From assembly GCA_024734555.1 (NCBI GenBank), contig JANPWX010000653.1, positions 124,757-188,756 of the forward strand: a stretch of DNA of 64,000 nucleotides, given 5' to 3'. The position numbers were made by a program, and so were the translations under genes. The notes beneath the pieces are model-generated. The model was not told where the DNA came from and made no database searches. It worked only from the letters and a program-made list of their open reading frames with translations. Every line of letters begins with the position of its first letter. Position 1 is the stretch's first letter. The stretch comes from Trochalopteron elliotii (lineage: Eukaryota > Chordata > Aves > Passeriformes > Leiothrichidae). Below, one piece after another: positions 1-12,300 of this stretch.

Positions 1-390
1 AGTAAAATTAGGTTATAAAGGGAGATAAAGAAATAGATCTAATAGCAGTACAGAGCTTAGCAGTTGAGTTGCTAGCCCCAAGGATATTTTCAAGTTGATA
101 ATTGTTAGAATTGCTTACCTGTCATCTTAAACAGAGGTTCAGTGCTGAAAACAAGGTGCCAACCTGGATGACCCTTTTGCATGCATGACACAGCATGGCT
201 GTGTTCTGCACTTGTCACACTTTCGCTTCCAAATTGCCTGATGATAAACCTGTTCACCTCACACATGAAGAATTGCTTTTACGATTTTTCTTTTTTGGCT
301 TGGATTTTATCTGCAGCATTTTAGAGCAGTTGTATTCAGTAGAGGTGGTGCAGTTTGTTAGGCTGAAAAAAAGAGTATCTCTCTTACAAG
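1..390. other. Intergenic, nothing recognised
   Basis: AT-rich single-copy sequence up to the CR1 fragment. A 76-codon ORF from 195 shows no family resemblance. Confidence 0.6.
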
Positions 391-784
391 GAAAGGCTGA
401 GAGAGTTGGGCCTGTTCAGGCCTGAGAAGAATGGCTGAGAGGGGACCTCAGCAATGTCTAAAAATCTCTGGAAGGAAGGAATCCAGAGGATGGACCAGGC
501 TCTGCTCAGTGGTGCCAACCAACAGGGCAAGGGGCAAGGGGCAGAAACTGATGCACAGGAAGTTCCACCTGAGCATGAGGAAGAATTTCTTCATTGAGCA
601 GGTGACTGAGCATGGGACTGGCTTCCCAGAGAGGCTGTGGAGTCTCCCTCACTGGAAATAGTCAAGAACTGTCTGGGTGCAATCCTGTGTAATGTGCTCT
701 GGGACAGGCCTGTTTGAGCAGGGAGATGGATCAGGTGACCCACTCTGGTCCCTCCCAACCTGACCCATGTTGTGATTTTGTGGA
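391..784 (+). repeat. CR1 LINE 3' fragment
   Basis: A decayed copy of the 3' end of a CR1 retrotransposon, read on the plus strand. Landmarks in order: a block like the conserved tail ORF end (ggaagaatttcttcattgag), the motif around ggcttcccagagaggctgtg, then ctccctcactggaaatag, and the terminal block ctggtccctcccaacctgac, ending in a degenerate octamer-type tail (tgtgattttgtgg). It is 5'-truncated, as nearly all CR1 copies are, and carries no intact ORF. Short ORFs crossing it are not genes. Confidence 0.9.
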
Positions 785-1010
785 AGAAAAAGGTTTTTAG
801 TATTAATAGTGCTATTATGGTTGTGACTGTCTACAAGCCTGGCAAATTTTTTGAGAGAGTAAGAACCAAAATTAGACTAGATTTTTTATTAATGCAAACA
901 CTCAATTACTATACTCATGGAAATTGTTATTTGTGACTCTTTGGAAACCCATCAGGGGATTAATCTCTGAACAAATACTTAAAAAAATTAAAGTGTTAGG
1001 GGGTTACTTT

Positions 1011-1076
1011 GGTAGGTTGGTTGGTTGGTTTTGGAGGATTTTTTTGGTTTGGTTTTTTGTTTTTTTTTTTTATATT
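1011..1076 (+). repeat. T/G-rich low-complexity tract
   Basis: Starts as (GGTT)n-like repeats (ggttggttggttttgg) and becomes T-rich, ending in a run of 12 T. Replication-slippage type sequence with no further feature. Confidence 0.9.
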
Positions 1077-4000
1077 TACGAGCAAAAAGGGATTTTAATA
1101 ATGAGAGGTGAGAGGAAAGAGAGGCTTAGCATGAGAGATGGAATTCAAGTTGGGAAGCATGCTGACATAAGAGCACAGATTGAAATGTGAGTGTGCAAGA
1201 CACGCTGGGATCCAAACCTTGAAAAAGCTCCCAGGAACAGATTGTGCATACCCACATGGATGGTGACTTCTGCCTGTTTTTAGCTGCTCTCCAATGAATA
1301 AAGCACAAAGCAGCAAGAAGAGAGCTGCTCAGCCTGCATGTTCATTCTTACTTCTGTTCTTCAGTAATTAGAGGCTGTTACAGCTCTCACTGAATCCAGC
1401 AAGTCTTTGCTATAACACATTATTCTCCATGCTGCAAACAGAAACGTCATTGTAAATTAAAAGAATGAAGCCAAAGCAAAACAGCCTCTCTCCCCCATCA
1501 AAACTGGAGTCCAATAATCATATGTTTGTTCCTAGTCACCTGTTTGCTTCAAGGGAAGGAGAGGAACATGGGCTGGATGGGAAGAAATCCTGTGAATTAG
1601 AGTTAGTCAGAGAGGGAGAGGAGAGAAATCTCCATAAGAAAGAGGTTTGCTTAGCAGCTAGTGAGGTCTCCTTAGAAGCAGTGCCATTGAAACAGGAACA
1701 TAATTATAGGTTAAGCATCCTGAAATAACACTCACAACCTTTTTTTCTTAGTTCAGCAAATGCAATGTGAGAATTATGAAGAGGAGTTAAATTAAATACC
1801 TTCTGAAAACCCTAAGTGAGCTGTTTCCTTCCTAGATATTATACTTTAATAACAGCATGCCTGCCGTTTAGGAGAATAATATTCAATGATGCTACTAATA
1901 CAGACATAAAAGCTGCATATTTGTGTGAAATCATGTTCACCAAGGCAGCTATCTGATGTGTTGTGCAATATACTATCTGAACCTGTCATTTTTGAAATGA
2001 TATGTTAGACTGAGAAGACAGCAGAAGAAAATCTATTCATGTACCTATTTTGTGTGGAGAACCATTCTCCTAAATTCTCCATCACTGTCAGACTGGGACT
2101 ATGTAGCATCACTTTGTTGGTCATGGTGGTGTCAAGGTGGTTTATTCCCCTGTACTTGGGGACAGAAAAAAAATTGCATCCGGCACTGTAATAATAATTA
2201 CAAATAATCCAAAATTAGGAGGATCATCTTCAGTCTCTGTTCAGGAGGTTAAACTTCTGTCATCAAGGACTACTTAAAATTAATTTGTACTCAAATCTCT
2301 CTATTTGCCCCTTCAAAATAAAGCTTGTAACTATAGTTGTCTCTAATATTTTTTGCCATGGAGCATCAGAATGCAAGAGATGTGAACCAACATGAAGACT
2401 GGCCTACTTCCATATCAGCTTAGATTCAAAATGGGTTAGAATAAGCTTTCAGGTTTTGGATGCTTATCTGAAGCATCTTAAATCTTTTTCAAAAGTTAGG
2501 TTTTATATCTGAAAAGGTGCTCACAGCTCTTGAGAGCTATGGTTTGATGTGGCAGTGGAGAAACCTTTTACTCTCCTACTTCAAGTAATGGGGTCTTTGT
2601 CAGATCTCTATGTCTGCATGTACATGTGTGAGTGGGGAATGAGCCAAATGTTTCACAGTCTCAGCAACTAAATTTAAGCTGTGGTTGTTTGTCCAGCTGA
2701 ATACTGGCTCTGGAAGGGATTTCAAGCATGAGAATTTGGGGAATTACTGGTTTTCTTACTAGTAACAGCTTTCTCATCACCACCCCAAATGCCCTGAGAG
2801 GGTGGTGGCAGTAAACTTGCACTGTGCATGGGTTGTCATACATCTGTTTTAGGAGAAAAACAAGTCATTTCTGTCACTGTCATTCTGGCACTTCCTCTAA
2901 GCATTTGATTCATTTAAAAAGAGCTATGTCTAAACAAGTCTGTTATTTCTGTGTCTTTTTGCATCTGGATCCAGGCTGAGGCACGTGGCAGATGTAATTG
3001 CTTGGCATGACAGTGAGCTAGGAACTCCCATTTTCATTCTCTTTCCCTAGGAAAAAACTCACAAAAATGAACCCCAAAATCCACAAACCATCAAGCACCC
3101 AGACCCCCTAAATCCTGTACTTTCTCAAAAGATCTTCTCTGATGCCTCAAACTGTAGATGCATATTCACAAACTTGATATAAAGCCCAGCTTCCTAATAT
3201 TCCCAGCAGAAAGAGCCATGGTCAGCTGTGGCTGGTCACTTGCTCACTGTGTTTCCCAGATGTGTTTTTGCTATCAGTGAGAGGCTCTGCAGAAATGTTG
3301 ACTTTGTGAAATGTGATTCTGAACTCCCACAGGGGAAGTTAGCTATTACTTGATCAAATCTTATTTTCATCTAAAAAGATCCTTTTACTATTCCATAATA
3401 TTCTACTTGTGCATTAATTTTAAAGAGTTTGGTTGAAATACTTCAGTAATTTTTAAGAACATTTGCACTGAAGTTTGTCTTTTATTTAATAAACTGTAAT
3501 AATCATTTTCAGGTAGAAGCAAGTTGTTATATTTTTATCTAGAAGATTCTTTTCTCTTATCTGTGATCTATTTATCTACTGAAGAACACTTTCATATTTC
3601 AGTACTAGATGATATATGGACAGAGAGATACATTAGATTTTTTTTTGTTTCCCAAATACATTCATTATTCATAAGTAACTCACAAAACAGGCCAAGCAAA
3701 CTAATTACAGACTATGGGTACTTTGTAAATTATTGAACTGGACTATTTGTGGCATGTTATTGAAACAAACTCTTCAGTGAGTATGACTGAAACTTCTGAA
3801 TTACAGAATTACAAAGTACAAAAAATACTAAATTATAAACAGAGGACTTATGTTATCAAATTTTATTTATATAAATTTATGCCATGCTCTGTAGATCTTA
3901 TTTTGCCAAAGGTTTGATCCTGAAAAACCACTGTACCTGTTATACCTGTTTGTGAAAAATACTTAAAAATTTCCATATTTATTTTTAATCTAATGGCAGA

Positions 4001-5157
4001 AAAAGTAAAACAGGGATGATATAAGAAACTGAATTTTATTCTTTAGGTATGTTTTCAGACCCATAAAATGTATTAAGTTTATACTGTTTTCCTGTTTTGT
4101 TATAGATGGAATGTATCTCTGGTTTAGATTAATGTTTCCGGGTTGGGCATTTTTGTTATTTTTCACATGAATTTGTCACACAGAGCATTTCAGTCTGTGT
4201 TATCCTGTTCAACAGACAGCACCCTACTGAACTATTTTATTTAAATATGTTGGCATTTCCCACGGGTATGTTCTCAGTAGAAAAGTATTGGATAAAATTG
4301 GTGTGGTTTGTCAGCCCTTTCAGAAGGGCAGCTGGGGCAATGCCTCCGAGGTATTACCTGTCACTGGCTGTACTTGGATTTCATCCTTTGAAGCCAGCAG
4401 GGTTGTATAAAGTCACAATTTTTTTTTTTCATTTTGACTTTAAGGAAGTCAGATAACTTTGCTTTCCAGAGGAAATTAATAAAACACCTCTGTTTATATT
4501 TTGTTATTGGACTTGTGCCTGTGGATGCTGGTGAGAAACTTTCCTCCTGCTGCTGCCAGGTGTCCCAGGTAGGTCAGTGAGCAGAGGAGCTCTGACAGGT
4601 GGCACAGGGTTGTTGCTGTACATTTCTGATGGCAGGATAGAGCCTGGAGCAAAACCAGAATGACTTTCAATTCAGTAGAAGTGCTTCAATGTGAGTTAAA
4701 TGCAGTTTTATGGAATCCATGGCTCCTTTATACAACTGTAATTTTCACCCTGTAATTTGAGTGCAGGAAGGGAAACTCTCCTAGAAGGCATCAGGGGTAT
4801 GGGAAGTTGATTCAAGTTTACTTAAAGGTTACAACAGGTAAACTCCCCACCCTCCCCTGGAACAAGGATGGTAAGAGCACAGATACACAGCCCTAATCTG
4901 TGATGCAAGTATTCTCCTTTCCTTGGGAAACATACTCTCTGCAGTTACTAATTCCAGTTGCTGAAATTGTGTTTAATACTGGCAAAACCTCAAGTTTCAA
5001 TCTCTGTCAGTGAAGTTGACTGACTGCAGCCAAACTGTTCCCAAGTGAACAGCTCCATGAGACAGGGCAGAATCAAGCCTTCTGGGAGCAGAGCAGAATT
5101 TATTTTTCCAGGTTGAGAAATTTTATTTCTTTTTGCTTCCTCTATTGTAGAGAACAG

Positions 5158-5172
5158 CCCCCCCCCCCCCCC
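5158..5172 (+). repeat. Poly-C tract (15 C)
   Basis: Fifteen consecutive C bases, unusual in this AT-rich setting. On the opposite strand it is a G15 run that could in principle form a quadruplex between molecules. It is also a common place for sequencing-length error. Confidence 0.95.
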
Positions 5173-5962
5173 AACCTTTTTAACTAAAGACAACATGGAT
5201 TATTAAATAGAACATCCATTCATATGTTATACCCTTATTTATTAATTTCACTTTTGCATTATCCTATTCACAAATGTCCTTTGGGCATTTTTTTTTTCAG
5301 TGAGGTGAGTGAAATTTGTTTTCTCAGCATCTTTATCCATTATGGTAAAAGGCCAGCAAGTACATTTTGCTTCTCTGAATGTAAACTTAGAAGAAATATT
5401 TGCTTGACTGATTTTATTATTTCCTGCCACTTGTTTCAACTCCATTCTGGATATGGATAAGTAATAAGATAATTTTATCAATGTTCAAGTAATCAAATGT
5501 GTAAGAACAATCTGAAACACATATGCTCAATCTCAGTAATATTTCCCATTACAAAAAACATCCTCCTTAACTGTGCTGCTTCCCTTCCTCTGCCCTCAAC
5601 CCAGATATTATTATTATCTTGTTTTCTATCACAGTCCTGGTTTTATTTTGTTTTTGTCTATCTCTTAATATTCAATCTAAAACCATTTCAGGAAAGAAGC
5701 CTTGTACATTATGTAGGCAATGAGCAAATAAAAGTTGTGGGAAGAACATTCTCCTTGCACATCTCATGAAGATGCAGATTTGCGTGCAGCTGCTATTTTG
5801 AGTCCTGATACAGGAACATCATTATCCCAGACTTAGAAGAGTGTTTGGCTTGAGCTCTGTCTGCGGGAAATGTGCTGTATTCCCATGTTTAGCATTGAAT
5901 CCCTGACCTTTCATGCCTCAAGTTTCCTGTTGGACTGAGCAGCCTTTCGAGCCAGCAGAGGT

Positions 5963-5986
5963 TGACTCTGAGTGTGACTCTGAGTG
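5963..5986 (+). repeat. Tandem duplication of a 12-mer
   Basis: TGACTCTGAGTG occurs twice head to tail with no mismatch. Each copy carries TGACTC, which resembles an AP-1 site, but nothing else supports function. Confidence 0.85.
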
Positions 5987-6454
5987 TGCAGCTTCTCAGC
6001 ACAGGCTATGTTTAGTGCCACTCACACAGAACTGCACTGTGGCTTCTTTACACAGAAGAACAAATGCCCCAGGCTCCCCAGGTATTCCACTTTCCCATGC
6101 ATGCCCTCCTATCTGCTCCACACTAGAGAAAAAGCTGGCCTAAGTGTTATATGATTTAATCCTTTAGGAATGTGTGAAGCAAGCTTTTTGATAGCCCATT
6201 CCAGAGCAGCTCAAGAGACCTAGAAAGAAGCAAAAGAGTTTTTTGGTTTGTTGTTGTGGGTTTTTTTCCCCCTTCTTGATTTGTCATTGCTTTCAGAACC
6301 CAATGAGATGCAGGACAGTATTTCCTTAGAACACCCAGGACTAGTCTGCAGCCCTTTTCCTCCTCCTCGTGCAGTTACATCATCTTCTTCAGAAATACAT
6401 GCTAGAATATAATCATTTAGAAGAGGCCCTCAGCATTCTCCTTGTTCTACTCAT

Positions 6455-6464
6455 CCCCCCCCCC
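6455..6464 (+). repeat. Poly-C tract (10 C)
   Basis: Ten consecutive C bases in single-copy sequence, the second such tract within 1.3 kb (the other is at 5158-5172). Confidence 0.9.
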
Positions 6465-6843
6465 ATTGCACTTTGTCAGTGCTGCACGTGGCATTTCTGC
6501 AACAGCAGCTGCAGTAGTGTGGCAGGATTTCTGCTGTGCAGTGTCACAGATCAGAAAACAGTTTTCTGAAAACTCAGCTCCTTATTTTAGATGCTCATAA
6601 CTGCTCAGGGTAGGTGTGCAAAATATTGCTTCCAGTGTGTAACAACTGTGGAAAAACCACTTTGCTTTTCTCTCACATATAGGGCTTTTGGCAATGCAGT
6701 CAGTGCAGGGAGTTCTTAGAGCATGAAAGTGAACTGACTGACATCTTCTGCCAGACATTGATGGGGCAGGACAGATGTTACCACCCCTGGTTCTGGAGAG
6801 CTCTGTGGAGCTCCAGGTGGGGCAAAACAAAGAAATAAAGATT

Positions 6844-6864
6844 TTTTCTGGCTAAGCCAGAAAA
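6844..6864. repeat. Short perfect inverted repeat
   Basis: TTTTCTGGCT and its exact complement AGCCAGAAAA are separated by one base. A longer perfect inverted repeat lies 41 bases downstream. Confidence 0.85.
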
Positions 6865-6905
6865 TTGGCCCTGGATTGAAGATTCATGGTCCTTTGCCTG
6901 GCACA

Positions 6906-6935
6906 TCTACTGCTAACATTCAGGTTAGCAGTAGA
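6906..6935. repeat. Perfect 12-bp inverted repeat, 6-nt loop
   Basis: TCTACTGCTAAC (6906-6917) pairs without mismatch with GTTAGCAGTAGA (6924-6935). This is the longest perfect hairpin I noticed in the window. The arms are too short for a microRNA precursor, and no element termini are evident around it. Confidence 0.9.
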
Positions 6936-9289
6936 CAGCATATTCCTAGTAATTGAGACTAAAATGATGCCCAAAACCATAATTTAATCCTACTGATGAA
7001 GTTTCTTTCTAACTGTTAGAGTAGATGCTATGTAGATAGACAGAATAAGACCCACTTCTGCTGAAAGCAGGAAAGCTAATGTATTTTTTTCTCTCTTCCC
7101 TACTCAATACAAAAGTGAGCTGGAGACTGTCATCTTGGGGAAAAGGAAGTGGCCAATGACATTGAAGATGAGGAAAAAATGGAAGAGAGGACAGAAGTCT
7201 GACCTACTTGTTTTGGTGCTTAGAGCACTGCTTCTCTTTATCCATGCTGTGGGAAGGATGTGTATGAATGGCATGAGCATGTGATTAGATTAGACTTCTA
7301 AAAATAGTGTCCACATTTTCAGCCTGAAAATAATTATATATTGTGTGTGTGGACATATACATCTAAGCTATATAGCTATGCTTTTATCTTTGTTAAAGCT
7401 CACTTATTATCCAAGACAACAGCAATGGAGTGACACAGCTCTGATAGCTCTCATGATGTGATGTCAGCTCTGGGAGGGGGGTAAAAAATTGCATAGCCTT
7501 GAAAATAGTTTGTAAAGATAATCTTGCATTCTTAATCAGAGAGTTTATGACTTGTTTGGTGTAGAAGTTGTCTGGCAAAGTCAAGCTGTAACCCTGGCTG
7601 AGGAGAGGGCTATGTACACAGAGAAAGCGCAGCACTGGGGGACCCAAAAAAAGCAAAAGAGGAGACATAGAATATGTGACTTGTGCAGACAAGTAAAGAG
7701 ATGGTGACAAGGAGGTGGAAGAAAGTCCTGGATGACCTGAAATAGGAAGCAGTTTTGTCAGTGGCAGTCTGGTAGTCTATTGAATGAGGTCTTGTCAAGG
7801 GAAAGGTAGGGAATAAATTAAAAACAAAACCAGGAAGGTGTAGAAAAAGAAAAAAGAAAACACTGAAGAAGAATTCATATAGCAAAATTAACACAAGAAG
7901 TGCTCAGGAGATAGATAGAGAGGAGGATGTGGGAGGAAGAGAAAAAGAAGACAAAATCCAAAACTTCTGAGTAGCAGAACTCTGTTTTATTTTTCATTAC
8001 CTTTTTGTTCATTATCTGTTTTGTGAACAGCTAGCACATTGTGAATTCACTGAAATATCTAGAAGAGTAGAACTTGTGCAACTGAATGCACTGAAGTATA
8101 ACTGATTGGAAAGAAACAAGGGAAGAAAAATTGTCTTTTAGCTTTATCTGTAAGGCCTGAATATACAAGGAGATCCTCTTTGAGAAGAATAATACAGACA
8201 GACACTATGGAGGCAAAGTAGCTGAATGACCTGTTCAAGGTCATCTCACAGGCAAGAGACAAAGCTAAAAAGCTTAGAGTTACATTGTACAGTGCATGAA
8301 TTCATAAAGCTGACAGAGAGCTGGCATGCTCCAATACAGTTTTGTGGCTTCTTTTTGTTTGAATCTTCAAATGAATTCCAAAAATTGGGATGCTACTTCT
8401 TCCTTTAGAAGCTTCTTTACTTTGAGAATTGAATATATGTTCCAACACTGATTGAAGTCTTACAACACTGCCGAGGATAGCCCTCCTCATCTACTCCTCC
8501 AATCCAAAGCACAATCCTAACAATTAAGGAAAATCCATCTTTGTTCTGAAGCCTGGATAGAGGTATATACTAAGCTATCTAACAGTTTCAATGACCTGAT
8601 AAGCCCCAGTAAAGAATCATACTCCGATGCAACAAAGCATTTCCTCCCATTGGAGTTTCCCTGCAATGTCTGCTTTCTGTAGTTATACTGATTAATATTT
8701 CTAAAGACTGCAAATAATGTAGCCATCAGGCACTGGAGGCCAAATTTCAGCCTAATGCAAAACCACTAATCAGAAGCTGAAGTAGAGTTCAGCTTTTAAT
8801 TTATTAACTTGAGAGAGGATCTCTCACAAAGGGCCAAATGAACAGTACTTGTAAATACTTCTCACCATAGCAAACAGCATCTGCTTTAAACAGTATCTGT
8901 GTCTTCAAGCTAAAGCAGTAGAAATTTATGTTAAATAAGCTCCTTGACAAAGTGTGCTTCTAAATGCCATTTTGTCAAGCGTTTTATTGAAACCACAGGA
9001 TTTTGGAGTATTTGGCTTTGAGCTCTTAGAATAATTCTCATAGTGCAGTTCTAGCTTTGTGTCTTCTAAGGAAGGAGATGTTTCAATATCTCTCCCCTTC
9101 TTTCAAGGAATAGTTTGCTGAGTTAGCATGTAATTCTGGTGAAAAACCCCACTGATTTGTGAAAAGAAATCAGTGATTTATTATATACACTTTTTCCACT
9201 AAATTCACCTGACATCAATCAAAGAAAATCTCTGAAAAAAAGTTTAACCTTAGCAACAAGAATAGTAGAGTAGAAGTGGACCAATTACT

Positions 9290-9510
9290 CCCTCCCCATC
9301 ATTTGCATTATTAAAGAGCCATATAATTGTTTTATGCATTTAAATATGCATCTTTTAAACTGTTGCTATTGCACAAAATTCTGTTAGACATTGTTTCTAA
9401 ATCAGTTTGTTTCTTTTATTGGAAGAACTCTTTAAAAAGTGAAGATGTTACCATGTAACATACAGTATCATAGCAGGAAGAGTGTAATATCGGCGATTTG
9501 CATAAAAGAC
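9290..9510. promoter_or_regulatory. Candidate non-coding regulatory element (octamer-rich)
   Basis: Holds two perfect POU octamers ATTTGCAT (9301-9308 and 9496-9503) and two ATGCAT words 12 bases apart (9334 and 9346), with further TAAT cores. Such clustering is seen in neural and developmental enhancers. Motifs of this kind are also favoured by AT-rich composition, and no alignment was available. Confidence 0.25.
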
Positions 9511-12039
9511 TTCTAAATAGAAACATTCTAAGTGATGGGTGTCTAATATCAGTAATAATGAATCTATAGGTATATTGCTGTGCATATTTAATACTGTGAT
9601 CTCAGGTGCCATGTATGAACAGTTCTAATGGGTCCATCAGTGCTCCTGCTGCAAAGAAGCAGTTGTATATAATACCAAAAAGTTAATATGATTGATGATA
9701 ATGTTACTACATTCCACATACCAGTAGTGGATGTGTTTAAGAATTATGAGGAGGACTGAGCTCAGTGGGTGAAGTTTTTTCAGGAATGTAGAAATTGGCA
9801 GACACAGAATAACATCAAGGGATATCTGGAAATTTTTCAGGGTTCTGAGGCATCATTGCAAAACCCTGTGAGGTCATCAGGCAGAGAAGTAATTTTAAAC
9901 AAACATTGTTTGTCAAGAAAACAATTTTCCCATTGTTCCCTGGTGACCAGGTTCATTTCAGAACTGATGGTTTAGCTGCTACCATCTCAGGACTACAAGT
10001 GGTAACTCCTGAAAACAAATCTCTTGGCAAAGTACTCTTGTTTCCTTTCTAAATAAGCTGAAATTGATCCTGATATAACCACTTTAAGACTGAAATATAA
10101 AATTCACTTGACTTGACCTTTATACTAATAATGAAATGGAGTCATGAGAAAGAAATATGTCTCCATCTCTTCAGCCCAAGAGGACCTAATAGACGTAGAG
10201 TCATAAACTAAATTTTGTACACATTTTTTAAAGCCCACACAGTGTTTTAGAAAGAAACAGAGTTTCCCTTTTTCAGATTATAAATTCTATTTCTGTATCT
10301 TTTTGTATCTGGCTATGGGGTTGTTTTATTTTGGGGAGAAGGCTTTTTGAGTCAATGGATCCGACTTTGGTGTTATCCCTGCAAATTAATTAAAAGGTTC
10401 TGCAGGGATACTTCTGATGCAGACAGTTTCACATAAATGACAGAATAGTCTTGGGAAGCCTCTTAAACAATATCCTGAGCAAGGCAAACACTAGACCAAA
10501 CCACCAGCCACAGATGGCTGAAAGATGTGTTTTTCTGCCTCAGATATGAGAGGGAATCCCCCTGTGTGTGTATGATCCTCCTGCCTCTGCCAGGAGCCAA
10601 GGTGAGATCCATGGTTCTGAGCAGTTCCTGCACTGCTTTGAAGGAGATTCTGGTGCCCTTCTTTGTGCTGGGGGGAGACCTGCCCTGCCAGGACTTCCCT
10701 CCCAGCTTGCAATAAAATTTCTGTCATTAAACCTGTCATTTCTGTCATGAGTACAGACTTTGATGCAGGTGCCAGAGCTCCCTTTAGAACACGAGGCCAG
10801 GGCTGCGCATCGATTCCAAGCTTTTCCATTAGACTTAGGAGTTGTGCATTAAGACTCCTGGCATGTAGAGGTGATGGATTCTTCAGGGTTGTTGACTGCA
10901 CATTTGTGACTAGTTTTTCAAAATCTTTGAACAACAGCCTTATTTGCCACTCTGGATGTTGCAGACCTATTATTATAGTAATATTATAAGAGCACTGATA
11001 ACAATTAATTCATGGCAATATGTCATTATATTAAGACTTCAGTAGTGATGGATTCCAAGATTTATTTGAAGTATGGCTATTATAGATTCAGTTATGCTTT
11101 TGGCCACATGGGGCTTCAATGGAATTATTTTGGATTTATTTAACTGTAACTGAAACCAGAATTTTTTCCCCATGGTAATTCAACATTTCAGAATTTTGAA
11201 AAGCTTGAGCTGTCATAAAGAGCTAAAATGTAAGGTGTGAATGTACAAACAAACAAAAAGGAATGTGTGTGGGCAGAAGATGTATTCCCTAGTCTGGAAA
11301 AATTTAAATTAGAGAAGAGAAATTCTAAGCAATTTCTTAATGGAAATGTCATTGTAGCTGTATTCATGGCAGCAGAACCAGACACCAGTTCAAGAAATAG
11401 TCAAATGAAAAAGAAAAACAAGACAGGAGAAGAAAGTAAAATAGGAATATACAGTGTGAGACAAGATTTCTGTTACAATCTCACTGTCTGTCAACTCTGC
11501 TAAAGTCACTCCTCTGTTAAAGCCAGTGAGAACATACACCTTCTCTATTGACAGGCTAAGGATGCATTATTTCCATTAGCAGGTTATCTAAAGCACAAGG
11601 CTGGAAGGGTCTGGAACATTAAAAAGTCCTTTCTATAACTGCAGCAGTCATATAAAAAATGCTTTTCACATTCTTGGAAAATATGCTTCAGATGCCATCA
11701 ACAAAACAATTCAAAAACCATGACCAAAAGAGCAGGCTGAAGCTAAAGTACATTTGGAAAAGGCTTTTAGAAAGACTAAGCACTTTCCTGGTGCTCTGTG
11801 TTTTGCAGTTACAGGAATTTGTTAAATACAACTCTCCAGAGAAAAACTCCCATGGGCTCAACTGCTCTGACTTGGGGGAATGAAAACCAACCCTCCTCAC
11901 TGTGAATGTGGTGGCAGGGTTTTCACCCTGTGTAATAGATTTTTCACTGTGCTAATGAAATGCTGATTGCCATACAGTAAAATGGATGCATCTCAGTAAC
12001 ACAAGATCAATTTGACTTCCTTATTATAACAAAGGTAGC

Positions 12040-12300
12040 ATTCATTTTTCTCAATTAATCAGCCACATCATCAGCACATCTCAGCTGCAGTCAACTAGTG
12101 ATTATAAATTGGCTCTGGGGTCACTTGGTCTGTGCCTTGCAAAGGGAACATTTTAAATAATGCTCTCATTTTCCTGTGCAGTATTGGAAATCATGCACAT
12201 GCACTCATAAGCAGAGAGTAGACTTGATTTTCTTTGCAATTTAGCCAAGATCTGGAGTTTGTCCAACAGCAATTAAATCACGCCACCTTCTTTAGACTTC
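12040..12300. promoter_or_regulatory. Candidate conserved non-coding element
   Basis: A motif-dense, low-repeat stretch with caattaatcagcc, cagctgcagtcaactag, a TAAATTGG word, caaagggaaca and caattaaatcacgcc. The mix of homeodomain, E-box and HMG-type words without low complexity is the texture of a conserved enhancer. This is a judgement of style only. Confidence 0.2.

Larger units (their letters stand above)
785..6843. other. Intergenic AT-rich sequence
   Basis: Apart from the T/G tract, the two poly-C runs and the 12-mer duplication listed separately, I see only unique AT-rich sequence. ORFs are all under 91 codons, overlap on opposite strands and show no domain, signal or splice pattern. 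Confidence 0.6.

Noticed and set aside
431..661. 76-codon ORF in the first kilobase
   Set aside because: Lies wholly in a decayed CR1 tail.
10491..10934. 147-codon minus-strand ORF as an annotated gene
   Set aside because: It starts at TTG, not ATG, and I recognise no homologue. Kept only as something to check.
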